Of a DNA stretch of 64,000 nt, positions 25,474 through 36,800 are shown in pieces; position 1 is the stretch's first letter; each line of letters starts with the position of its first letter. This stretch comes from Annona cherimola (taxonomy: Eukaryota; Streptophyta; Magnoliopsida; Magnoliales; Annonaceae): NCBI GenBank assembly GCA_030490835.1, contig CM059975.1, forward strand, positions 35,000,133-35,064,132. The letters run 5' to 3'. The position numbers were made by a program, and so were the translations under genes. The notes under the pieces were generated by a model, which was given only the letters and a program-made list of their open reading frames with translations, was not told the origin of the DNA and made no database searches.

Positions 25474-26848
25474 TAGGGGTGCAACTTGGTACCCGGGTCG
25501 GTCCGAACCCGCCCGACCCGACCCGGTACCAAAACAAAAAATTGGTTTTATTTTTTAGATTTTTTCGAAAATAGACCCGGTTTCAACCTGACCCGTAGAA
25601 ACCCAAAACCAAAACTGTGTTCACATCAACCCGGTACCAAAACCCGACTCGGTCCGAACCCGATGTAATTTATATAATTTTTTCATAAATTATACATGTT
25701 TTTTTGTAATATTAATATATATACATGTTTCAGGCATTATCAATTCTAGTTCAGACAAATCACCTCTTCCTCCATTACCAAAGTATGCTTGAGGTAACTT
25801 AATTTCTAGGATAATTTTTTATGATTATTATCTTCTTATTGTTACCAGTTGCATGCATTTTTTTTGTCTAGGTTGATACATATTATTTTCAAAGGTGTAA
25901 ATTGAGGAGGAAGAACTTGATATTAGAAATGCAGATGGAAATCAAGGGAGAAATTACTTGGAAGTCTTTGCATAGTTTTTTAGTTTTTTTTGAAAACTTT
26001 GGAGACATGAACTCATTTGAATTTTGAATTTGTTTAAAAGTGTATGTAAACTTATTTAAACTTGAGATTTGTTTATATTGTCATTTTAAATTTGGATTGC
26101 ACTTAAATTAGATTGGAATGTTGAACCATTATGCTTAGTGTATTTAGATTTAGTTGATTTGAATAACTGTTATGTGGATTATGTTTGAATTTGAGTTGGC
26201 ATGATAAATCTATTTCATATTATACTTTCTGTTAGTATGAGAAATTTGCTAGTTTGAATTTCAGATTGTAGTATAAATTCGATTCATATTTTAAATTTAT
26301 TGGTATGACAAGTGGTCAATTTCTATTTTAGCAATTTGTATGATAAATATTCAGTTTGAATTTAATTTTAGCAATTTGTATGATAATGTTTAGTTTCAAT
26401 TACAAAGTTGGTATGATATGTTCATTTTCTGTTTGCTACACTTGAATCATTTCCATTAACTATTAAATAGAAATGACCAACTAGTCATAAAACTAACTAA
26501 TTTATCATTTATTTGTGTTTATAGGGTGCCGAAAAATTGCTTGCAGAGTTCATTCAAAGAATATCGCAGAATTCGGCATGATGTTGCAGAATTCTTTGAA
26601 AGGATGTTGTAGAATTCAGCGTGAGACTTGACTTCATAAACACAAGTATGTATATTCTAATAATTTTCTTTTAGATTATAATTAAATTTAGAAAAAAACA
26701 GTTTATTGGTAACCCGAATTCTAACCTGGAACCAAACCAAAACCAATGCGAACCCGACCCGAACCCAGTCCGAACCCGAATTAAATTCTTAGGGTTTGAG
26801 TTTGGGTTTACTCCAACCCGGTATAACCCGACCCGAGTTGCACCCCTA
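25474..26848. mobile_element. Non-autonomous hAT element, 1375 bp
   Basis: The terminal inverted repeats are TAGGGGTGCAAC and GTTGCACCCCTA. A perfect 8-bp target duplication CTTTCCTC flanks it (25466-25473 and 26849-26856), diagnostic of hAT elements. Subterminal regions are full of ACCCG and CGGGT words. No transposase is present. A 983-bp relative at 48879-49861 is inverted and lacks about 0.4 kb of this interior. The open frame at 25486-25668 is a GC-rich terminal artefact. Confidence 0.92.
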
Positions 26849-27289
26849 CTTTCCTCCCTTACGCCTTTCTCTCTAAACCCCTCTTGCTCTCCATATCTCT
26901 CTCTTTCTCTCTCTCTTCTCTCCCTCCTCCCTTCAGCTCCTCATCATCAACTGGTCTCCCAAATCCATCACACGGTTATGGGATTTAACTTCAACATATT
27001 TGGATTCTCCAAAACTAAGACCGATTGAATCTTTCAGGCGGTGCAATGACTTGAATGTCAAGCCACCCTTTATTTTGCACTAGAATTTTTTTTGACAGTA
27101 AGATTCTTGATGACCCAGACTCCAACGTAGGCCTCCAGAGAAGAATTATGGTTCGGAGAGGCTAATTGGAATTTTGTTTTACAAGGAAAGCCTATTTGCA
27201 TTAGTTCTCTACGTAGCTTTATTGTGCATAGTGAATTCGTAACAAATCCCACACAGATTAGACAATGGTTCAAGCTCTTCTTTCGGTAT

Positions 27290-27298
27290 TATAAATAG
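27290..27298 (+). promoter_or_regulatory. TATA box in an LTR-like stretch
   Basis: TATAAATAG is followed by a T-rich leader and a CTTTTGTAAT stretch near 27403, an arrangement seen in Copia LTRs. The LTR ends could not be placed, and the downstream part is interrupted by the LINE at 27576. A promoter role is inference. Confidence 0.35.
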
Positions 27299-27527
27299 AG
27301 GCTTGCTTTTAGGTGTAGGGTGTAAATTTTTTAAGCTTTTTTATACACTCTTGGGCAAAATTTGGTCTTTTAGAGAGATTTTCCTTTTGAAAGTCTCCAT
27401 CTTTTGTAATATTTTCTAATAGTGAATTTTGTCTTCCTTCGCATGTGGTTTTTCACTTCACATTGAAGAGTTTTTCACATAAATCTGTGTTTACTTTATT
27501 TCTATTTCTCTTATTTTTCCATACTAG

Positions 27528-28849
27528 TTTGTTGTTTTGTAGTATTATTTCCTGATAGAACCAAATCTTTGCTTGAACGTAGACTAAGATGAGAAATTAA
27601 TGTATCTGAAAGTTAATTTGATTTTATGCTACGAAGATCAACCACCGAAGCTATTTTCTTATTTAGACAACTATTTGAAAAGTACAGGGAGAAGAAAAAG
27701 AACTTATACATGATTTTTATTGATTTAGAAAAAGCATATGATTGAGTACCAAGAAAGTTAACATGACAAGTGATGAAAAAGAAAAGAATTAATAACCGAT
27801 ACATTAATATTACTAAAGACATATATGAGAGGGTCTATTACAAATATTAAGACCATTAGTAGCGATACTAATATTTTTTCAGTTAAAAAAGGTTTACATT
27901 AAGGTTCAGCCTTGAGTCATTACCTTTTTACTTTAGTAATAGATGAAATTAGTAGATATCTCCAAGAAGAAGTACCTTGGTGCATGTTATTTGCAGATGA
28001 CATTGTTCTAATAGATAAAACTAAAAAAAGACTAAATTTAAAATTAAATAGGTAGGTAGATATTTTAGAATCTAATTGTTTTAGAATTAATCGCACAAAA
28101 ACTGAATATATGAAATGCAATTTTAATAATAGTGAGATCCTAGATGATGAACCAATTAAGATTTTAGATAAAATAGTAATAAGAATTAATTACTTCCGGT
28201 ATCTAGGATCAATAGTTCAAGAGAACGGGGAAATTGAGAAATATATAATACATAGAATTCAAGTAGGATGGAAGAAATGACGAAGTGTGATAGGAATTTT
28301 ATGTGACCGTCGAGTTTCAATCAAACTAAAAGGAAATTATATAAAACTGTGATTAAATCTGCTATGCTTTATGGGGCAGTATGCTGGATAGTTAAAGAAC
28401 AACATATACAAAAAATAAGTGTAGTAGAAATGAGAATGTTAAGGTGGATGAGTAGTAAAATAAGAAAAGATAAAATTATGAATGAAATAATTCGAGAAAA
28501 CTTAAAAGTGAGATTATTTGTGATAAAATGAGAGAAAATAGATGAAGATGATTTGATCATATTAAAAGGAGGTCTGAAGTAGCACCGGTTAGGAGAACAG
28601 AGTCTATCCAAGTAGAAAGTGGTAGGAGAATGAGAGGAAGACCCAAAAAAACATGGATGAAAGTAATTAAACAAGATTTAAAAATATTACAAATTACAAA
28701 AAATTTAGACTTAAATCGCCAAGAATGGTGCAAAAGAATCCATACAACCGACCTCGCCTAGGTGGGACATGACTTATGATGATGATGATGATGTTGTTGA
28801 TTTTGTTGTTTTGTAGTATTATTTCCTAATAGAATCAAATCTTTGCTTG
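27528..28849 (+). repeat. 48-bp target-site duplication around the LINE
   Basis: Bases 27528-27575 and 28802-28849 match over 48 positions with two transitions (27554 and 27561). The shared part starts TTTGTTGTTTTGTAGTATTA and ends AAATCTTTGCTTG. It brackets the LINE exactly and sets its limits at 27576 and 28801. Confidence 0.9.
27576..28801 (+). pseudogene. 5'-truncated RTE-type LINE, reverse transcriptase remnant
   Basis: Fragments of a non-LTR reverse transcriptase run through the insertion. They include a DLEKAYD-like block near 27723, the catalytic FADD at 27990-28001, a YLGS block near 28200 and a C-terminal MLYGA/RMLRWMS part near 28360-28460. The 3' end is a GAT-rich tail (about 28777-28795), as in plant RTE LINEs. 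Endonuclease and the 5' part are missing. Several stops and frame changes disable it. Two 3'-end fragments of the same family lie in minus orientation at 35055 and 35797. Confidence 0.88.
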
Positions 28850-29904
28850 GAGAAACCATTGCCTAATTAGTCTTTGATTTGGGCGAAATTTTAAGAATGA
28901 CCATGTTAGAGAACCTGTCAATGTTGCCAAAACCCACCTGTGAGCAATAGACTTCAAGCGAATTAAAAAGACCTGCAACATCCTCTTTCCCTCTCTAGAT
29001 CTAACACTGAAAGAAGAAATAGAAGTAGGGTAGATGAAAAAGTAAAATGAAAAAAAAATAGATTCAATTCAAATGGTGCAACTTTTTTTTCCTTGCTCAT
29101 TTTGGTATAGTCGTTCAGTGCTTCAAGCCATCCCTTTGAGATTTCATATTGTCGTGTAGATGATTGCTATTACAAAGAAATTAGAAATCCATAATGGGTA
29201 TATGCCAATGGGATGTTGGGGTTGCTTCATTTGCTAGGGCTCTTTTAGTGTGCTTGAGTTGCTTCGTCTGTTACGATTTTGTTAATTAGTAGTTAGGGAT
29301 TGTCTTATAATTCCAGGAGAAGTGTTTGAGTCTCTGAGATGCATGTATTCTTTCATTCCTTGCAATTGCAATTGCAATGCAAGGGAAACGTTCCTCTAGA
29401 GCCTTGCTAGATCTTTGCTTGAAGATCAGCAAGAATTGATTTCATTAGCTTGAATTTGTCGTCTCCCTTGGCTGGTTCATATGGAAAGAACAACCATGTT
29501 GAAATGGAAAATGAGACTTGGTAGCGATGACCATGATACTCGGGGAGTGATAAACGTAAGGGCATTTTATACTTTTTGAAAAAAATTTACAATCCAACGG
29601 GAAGAGTGGAGAGAGAGACGTAAGGGAGAGCGCAAAATTCTGCCTAAAATTGACAAGGGTTCGCTGCAAAATTTCAGTAGCATTAATTGCTTCCGATGTT
29701 GCTGCGTTTTTTATTATGTTCGGACAGTTCTTCTCTAAACTGTGCAATCAAACAGTCGGGAGCTGTAGTCGATAGTAAGGTCTGTATTTGATTGGTCGGA
29801 GATGATCACATCTCATTATATATACATATATATCCAGTAGTTTGAGGTTTTAAAAAGATTATGCAAAAAAAAAAGTAGATTCACCTGTTGATCACCACCA
29901 CCTC

Positions 29905-30596
29905 TACAACTAATTCAAGTGTTATAAATGAGTTATGTTTCATTAATTTGTTTTAATAAAGTTGAATAAATATTCATATTTTATTATTGACTTCCACTAA
30001 TTAGTAATAGATTGAAGCATATAATATTTAAATTTAATATAGATTTATCTTTATACTTGATAAATTCATATATATTTTTAAAAATATTCTCTTGATCTTC
30101 GTTTTTTACTCTATACATTGTCTTGATGTTGTTTCCAAGTTTGTCTCTAGATCTTTTGAAAAAAAAAGCTTTAACCAACCTTATCAAGCCGGTATAAAAA
30201 TAAAGATTAATGGTGTGTTTGGGAAGTTGTAAAACTTTTGATGAAAAAGTTTTTTATATAAAAGTTGTTAAATTATTAAAAAATGATGTGATATTGTAGG
30301 TGTAATGATGAGGAGTAAAAGAATAAATTTAAAATAAATAGGTTAGTTGTATTGGTAGTTGTGTAGAAATGATTGAAAAATTAGGATTGTTGTATAGAAA
30401 GATGTGTAAAAAATAATTAAAAAATAATTATAAAGAACGAAAAGTTTTAAATTGAAAAGTTTTACCCACAACTTTCATAAATTAACAAACACACCTAAAT
30501 AAAATTTTTGAAAGTTGGACAGCCGAGGCATACCGCATACCCTGACCCGTTCCCGCCTCGGTTCGCCTCCGTCCCCATGACTTCGTTCCCACCCCT
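29905..30596 (-). repeat. Dispersed GC-headed repeat, copy 2, next to the AP5Z1 promoter
   Basis: Reverse-complement match to 1-400. The GC-rich head ends at TTCCCACCCCTAA near 30595, about 165 bp before the AP5Z1 start codon. A Tourist-like MITE at 30211-30495 splits it. Without the MITE it is about 400 bp. The 139-residue open frame at 30508-30927 crosses its head and is not a gene. Confidence 0.6.
30211..30495. mobile_element. Tourist-like MITE, copy 3
   Basis: The ends are TGGTGTGTTTGGG and ACAAACACACC, with TAA on both sides (30208-30210 and 30496-30498). It is nested in the dispersed repeat upstream of AP5Z1, ending 266 bp before the start codon. Confidence 0.8.
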
Positions 30597-30761
30597 AAGT
30601 AACTACTCGAGGCGACCACATAATCAGTTTGTGAATTTTGATAAATATGGCTTAAACCCGAAACAGATTCCTCTTAAGTCCGAACTGGGTTCAAAAATCA
30701 AAACCCATGTCTGTCTTGTAGGATTTCTTGCCACCATTCCAACAGAGGAATCCCGGAAGAG
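30597..30761 (+). promoter_or_regulatory. AP5Z1 proximal promoter and 5' leader
   Basis: The only sequence between the upstream repeat and the start codon. No clear TATA box is seen, as is common for housekeeping genes. The start context GAAGAGATGGC has a purine at -3 and G at +4. The transcription start cannot be placed, and the real promoter may extend into the repeat. Confidence 0.5.
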
Positions 30762-30881
30762 ATGGCAAAATCTAATGACGGAGACCAAGATTGGGATTTC
30801 CATCTCCGAAGCATCTCTGCGATCGCCCGAGACTCGTCTTCCGCCTCCGACCCTGCCTCCGATCCTTCCCTCATTCCATCT
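30762..30881 (+). CDS. AP5Z1: AP5Z1 exon 1
   Basis: Residues 1-40, phase 0 end. It begins MAKSNDGDQDWDFHLRSISA and continues with an Asp/Ser-rich stretch. The ATG is chosen because it gives the conserved DWDFHLR start. Donor GTATGA. Confidence 0.88.
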
Positions 30882-33800
30882 GTATGAAATTCTGAAGAGT
30901 TTCAGTTTTTCCTCTCCTCATTCCTGATTTCTCCTTGTTCGACCATCCGTTTTTCCCTCTCTCTCTCTCTTTCGCTGCAGGTGAAGAAGCTCTACGAGAT
31001 GTGCAAAGCCGGCAACTCCGACGATCTGATTGCCAGAATCTATCCTCAGCTCAACAAGCTCTTCCAGCGCTCCATCGCATCGCTTTCCCAAACCCGCACA
31101 TCCAACGGTCTATTCCTTCTGGTCTCTCTCTCTCTCTCTCTCAATCAATCAAAGAAATGCAATGAGGTCTTTCATTGAAGCACCAGCTTTACGCAATTGG
31201 GATTCTGTCACTTCTTTCCACAGGCGATTCTTCAATTTTTTATTGATTTTGGGGAGGTGGTTCTCCACGATGCTGATGCTAGCCTGCGGACATTTTTTCG
31301 TTCGTGCTTGAGTCGGTATGCACACCCGTTGAGATGGAGGGAGATGATTTTTCTGAAGCATTTTTTTATTCTGAAATCATAAGCAAACACTCCATTTTTG
31401 AATCTTGTGGTTGCAGTGAGTTTGCGGATCCTGTTGTTGCTGAGGCGACCCTCAGTTTTCTTAACGACAACAGAACGAAGCTTTTGACTTCTTTTCCAAC
31501 CTTACTGCCCCAGGTATGCAGTTTCGAACGCTTGGTTGCATTGAACTGCTGGCAGCTAAACGTCTGATGCTCCCGAAACTTGCGAAATCGACTTCTTTGG
31601 CAGGGACATGTGAATTCCTGCGTCCCCATGTATTCTATTCTGTTAGGCTTAGGCAGAGGTCTGGATCTTTGTTTATCCCTCGTGGTAATTTATCATATGG
31701 CAAATGGCTATGCAATGACTAGTGAGAAACCTATTGCTGCGCTGTTGGAGTTTGTATGTGAAACATAATTCAGGGAACTAGAACCTGGTTTATCTTGAGT
31801 GTTGATTTTCTGGTATTGTTCAATTGGAGATTGTCTAAGCTTTGTCTTTTGCTTACACCATGGTCAGAGTTTTTGGATGATAAAAGAAACTACTGAGAAA
31901 TTTTTACAATTCTGTGGTGGAAGTTTGCAAGTTCCTCCATAAGGGATGAGCTTAAAATCACTAGCAATTGCTTTCGTGATGTTGGCGTTCATTCTGGTCA
32001 CCCTAGATGCTTTCTGAGCTGTCTTGTATTTTAATATTCTAAAGCTTCTGTTAGGCAAGTTGTTTGCTCAATATCAACCTATCCATCACCTAGAATCCAA
32101 GTATTTCTTCTCAAATTTCTCTTTGTTTGTAACTTACAATCCCCTTTTGGTATATGAATCATCCACTACTAATAATAAATCTTTATTTGCAGTTCTTTCC
32201 CCTGTTGTTGAAGCTTATTGCATGGCAGGGAGAGAAGTAAGTTTGTTTCTATGGTTGTTCTTTTACTGCTGTGTAAGAATGCAACTATAGGCTATAGGGT
32301 AATTAGGAGGCATTGTTTCTTTAATTTTGCAGCAGATGGTTTTTGGCTGCATAATGGTTCATGCTACCTACAGTTCCTTTATGTAAATGCTTTACGTCTG
32401 GCTTTAACGGTTTGTTGCTAGTATGTAGCTAAATTTTGGTCATGATAATCTTCATTGAGCTGCCCATTTGTGTACCAACTTTGTTGTCTAGGTCTTTAGA
32501 TTGATAAGAATTTAGAATTTTCAGTGATTTGAGTGCGTTTGGTGGTCGAAAAGGTTGGAAAAAATTTCAGCCTTTTTTCATTATTACCAAATGGGACTCT
32601 GTCTACCTGGACTAAATTGTCTCAACTTTAGTGCACATTTGTGGCCTATGAATGTTGGATGCACCAGCAGCACTTAACATTTCATGCCTAATCATTTTAA
32701 AGTCAAATCCAGTTACATGTCTTTGTTAAGGTAAGCTAATAGAAGTATTGCTTTGATGTTGACCTTTTTATATTTCTTTGTTTTGCATCCCAGACTAGAG
32801 AAACCCTTTATGAAGGCTTTTCCAGGAATGATATCACCTAGTTCATTTCTTCCACTTTTTCCATCACTTATGGATTTGCCAAGTGAGTGTTTCTTTTTCT
32901 TTCTTTCTTTCTTTTGGCTATTGCTTTCAACTTTCTTCCTGTTTGGCAATTCCAAAGTTTGTGGATTTCGTTTCTTTTTGAGTGTTTTATTTCTAGTCCA
33001 TAATCTTTGTTTTTATTTAGAGCTTCATGATGCATATTATCTTTTGCCGATGTGCTGAAACCAGACATGACTTCATGCTCTTTTAGACTGTCTAATGTTA
33101 CCACTAAGTCTTTTTTGGTTTTGTGTTTTAATGTGTTTATTCTCCATAACCAGTACTTGTGGTGGCATTGGAAAAGGTTGAGCGGAGCTCAGGTTCTTTA
33201 ATTGGGAGTAGTATTGCTTCAATTCAGAAGAGTACGGCTCCTGAGGTTATCTTGAGAAAACTTTAGACGCTTAAATGGGTGACATTGAAAATATCTGTAC
33301 TGGTCTCGTTAATAGAGAATGCTTATCTTATGATGCAGATGCTACTTGCGCTAATGGATGAGGCGTATACTGGTTCAACCATAGAAGATAGAGGGGGAGA
33401 CTCTGGATCTGATGACAGCAATACCATAGATGTTGCTGACTCTTTGTTTCTTGATCTCCTTAAAGATGAGAATGATGGACTTGCGGTATAGTCATCCATA
33501 CATATACTTTTTGTTTCCTGTTGTTAGCTAGTTGATGCATATGCAATTAGTAGAACAGTGGTTATTCATTAAAGAAAGAATGAACACAAACAACATAGAG
33601 AAATAGGTAGAGAGAAACGGCTTTTGTCATATTTTATGCATCTACCTAATGTAAAGCACTGCAATGGAACTTTTTTTTTTTTTTTCTTCCCTTGGCTGCT
33701 GGGGAATGGGGAGAATAATTATTTTTGCATGTATTCTTTTGCACCCACTTAATTCAACAAGGGAATATCTTTTAGTTCTATTCAAAACATTCAGTTTTTA

Positions 33801-36800
33801 ATCCTGTAGTTAATCTGCTGCTTGGCAAGTTGATCCACCTGAGTGATTTGCAGAATCTTCCTGGTGCCTTCATAGACTTTATGTAGCTGTTTGACTAATG
33901 GATACAAAGGTTGATGCTTCTGTTTTTACGATGGCTGACATATAGATACAAAGGCCTTTATTTATGTATGGTTCTGTAGGTCTTGATTGAAGGTTATGGA
34001 GTGTCTTTTGCTTTGTGTAATGTTGTAGACAAGATGGGGATGGTTTGCATGCCATTGGTTGTTTAGATGCACATGCACATACATGCATTTATATGTGTAA
34101 ATGTACATGCATAAGCATAAATGTGCATATGTAAATGTACTTGGGTCTGTTCACTTAAGTATTGGAATGCCATAAAATTTTATATAATCATTCATTTGGA
34201 TGTCACTCTTACTGTGGTTGTCTCATGATGAGCATGTGGGTATGGGGTATCTCAAGCAATTGGACAATTTTTAACCAGTGGATGACAATCTCATTATTGC
34301 GGCTCACATGATTCTTTGGATTCTTAACAAATTATGTAATGATAAGAATGGTGATCACATTTGACTTCACATAATTATTTAAATGAATCCAAACAGAGAG
34401 GTTTCATGGAGTATTTGGGAGAAAACGGTTTCATCAAATCATTTTCCTATATGCATTGATGATCTAGGCCCTATGGGTGAATTGGTAATTGATAAATTTT
34501 ATACACGAATTTTCAGGAACGCCAATGGACATCCCCCGGCACAGCCACAGTATTGCAGGCAGCAATTAACAGCCCTCATTCTGATCGTCTGAAACAAGCA
34601 ATTCATATGACACCTCGATTTCTTGACATTTACTTTGCAATTGCTCTGAAGGATGTTAATGATTGTATGCTTCTCAAAACTGATATTTAAATTTCAACCT
34701 TCTCCTTTTCCAGAATGATTCATGTCTGCATACGTTATTTATTTTCTTCTCATTTCCTAAAATAAAATCCATTCAATCATGCATGTTATTGTTTCAAAAA
34801 GCTGACAGTGTAGCATCCTTGTTGCAGCCCTAATTTGTGCCTTGCTCCCACTGCTTATGACAAGAAATGCAATGATATTTCCAGAAAAGACTTTCTCTTA
34901 CGAGGTGGGTGATGGGAATTGGGAAATAAGTAAATGGTCACAGTTTCTGTTATTTTTCATTTTTGTTTGGTGAAAGGAACTAGTAAAATATGCATATATA
35001 GGATTGATCGGCTACCTAAAACATGTTTTAACAAGACAACCATAATAAACATAAGATCATCATCATCATAAGCCATGTCTCACCTTAGTGGGGTCAGCTG
35101 CATGGATTAGGCTATAATAGAAATAGGGCTTTCCCAAGTATATCCATTATGGTTGGCCCTAATTCCAAACATACCCACTACGTTTGCATTTATTTCCAAA
35201 AATGCCCATTTCATAAAAAACCGTTAGTTAAATTTTTGCAAATATCCAACATACCCCTATTATAAAATAATAAATGATGAAATAAAATAGAAAGGGAATG
35301 AAATTAGGGTTCTCTAAATTTAGAACTCGTGCAATTAGGGCATCAGTGAGTTATGACATTCAATATTTTCTAATTTTGTTCAAAATGCGAAGGGTATATT
35401 AATAATTTAATATATTCATTAAGGGCGTTAACTCATGAAGTAAGCTTTTTGGGATTAAATACAAATACAGTGGGTATATTTGGAATTTAAAAACGTTGTG
35501 GGTATATTTGGGATTAAGGTCAAATGTAGTGGATATATTTGGTAAAAGTTCATAGAAATAAGATAAAAGCCAATCACATTCCATGGGTAATAAGTCCGCT
35601 GCATTAGGAAATTATGTCTGTGGCTCAAGAACAATTCCCAACCGTTGATTGCTGCAATAAGTACATTAACATACAACTACTTTCCTTTATGCTAGCAATT
35701 GGAATTGTGCGGATTGTGAATATTTCGGTAAGCAGAAAATAGTTGGGTGCAAATTGCCCCAAGAGAGCAATTTACCCCTACCTGCTTTATGCTTTATCAT
35801 CATCATCATCATAAGCCATTTTCCACCTAGGTGGGGTTGACTGCATGAATTTTGTTGCGCCATTCTTGGCGATTCGAGACAATTTTTAGTAATTTTTAGT
35901 ATTTTCATATCTTATTTTATTACTTTCATCTATGTTTTTGTAAGTTTTCCTCTCATTCTCCTATTACTTTCTGCTTGGATAGACTCTGTGCTCTTAACTA
36001 GTGCCATTTCAGGTCTCTGTTTAATATGACCAAACAATCTTAATCTGTTTTCTCTTATTTTATTATCTATTGGCCCTAGTTTGAGATTTTCTCGGATTAC
36101 TTCATTTCTAATTTTATCTTTGACTTCACTCTGCCCTCCTTGCCTGCTTTACGCCTGTCTAGGAAAAAGTGTACTGGCACCTTGGTTTTCACAACTTATG
36201 CTGGGTGTAAAACAGGCATGTGCAAATTGCTATCTTGGGGTAGTTTGCTCCATTCTCTAATATGCTTCCAATATTTTGCAGCTTCCATAAGTTTCCAATA
36301 AGTTGCATGTCCTTAAATTGTTAATCGAAACTGTGGTTTGTTTTTGCAGGTCCAAAAGAGACTTTTAGAATTCATGCTAGCTGCATTTGAACGATGTCCA
36401 CATTTTGTTGCAGTGCTGAAGGTACTTTTATTTTTCTATTTTTTTTTTACGACACAAACATGAATGTTGCTATAACTTGGTTTTGAATGAGATGGGTTAT
36501 TTACAGATTATGGGTGTGTTTGGCATTTAATAGAAAATGTCAAGTTAAAATTTTCAACCTAAAACTTTTCACTCTCCACAACCATCATATTTTTTAATTA
36601 TTTTTTCACATTTTTCTATACAACTACCCCACTTTTCAATCATTTCTACACAACTATCCACACAACTAACCTATCTACTTTATCCTCTTTACTATTCATC
36701 ATTACCCCTATCATATCACTTCATTTGACAACTTTTACTCTGAAAAACTTTTTATCAAAAGTTTTATTCATTACCAAACACATCCTATAGTTACAGTAAC

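Larger units (their letters stand above)
25292..29807. mobile_element. Mutator-like element with long terminal inverted repeats
   Basis: The left arm (25292-25473, resuming 26857 to about 26885 after an hAT insertion) pairs with the right arm (about 29600-29807) in reverse complement. Shared blocks in order include CCTTA(T/C)TATCGAC, AGAGAAGAAC, AATGCTACT, ATTTTG and CCCTTACG. Arm length is about 210 bp without the hAT. Such long arms are typical of MULEs. The interior has no recognised transposase. It carries a LINE insertion and an LTR-like promoter stretch, so capture of foreign sequence is possible. Exact termini and a 9-bp target duplication were not resolved. Confidence 0.6.

Noticed and set aside
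29445..29747. 100-residue minus-strand frame
   Set aside because: It coincides with the right inverted arm of the Mutator-like element; no protein family recognised.
30508..30927. 139-residue open frame upstream of and overlapping AP5Z1 exon 1
   Set aside because: It crosses the head of a dispersed repeat and reads exon 1 in another frame. The conserved protein is in the frame starting at 30762.
34383..34592. 69-residue frame overlapping exon 9
   Set aside because: It starts in the intron and reads exon 9 out of the conserved frame.
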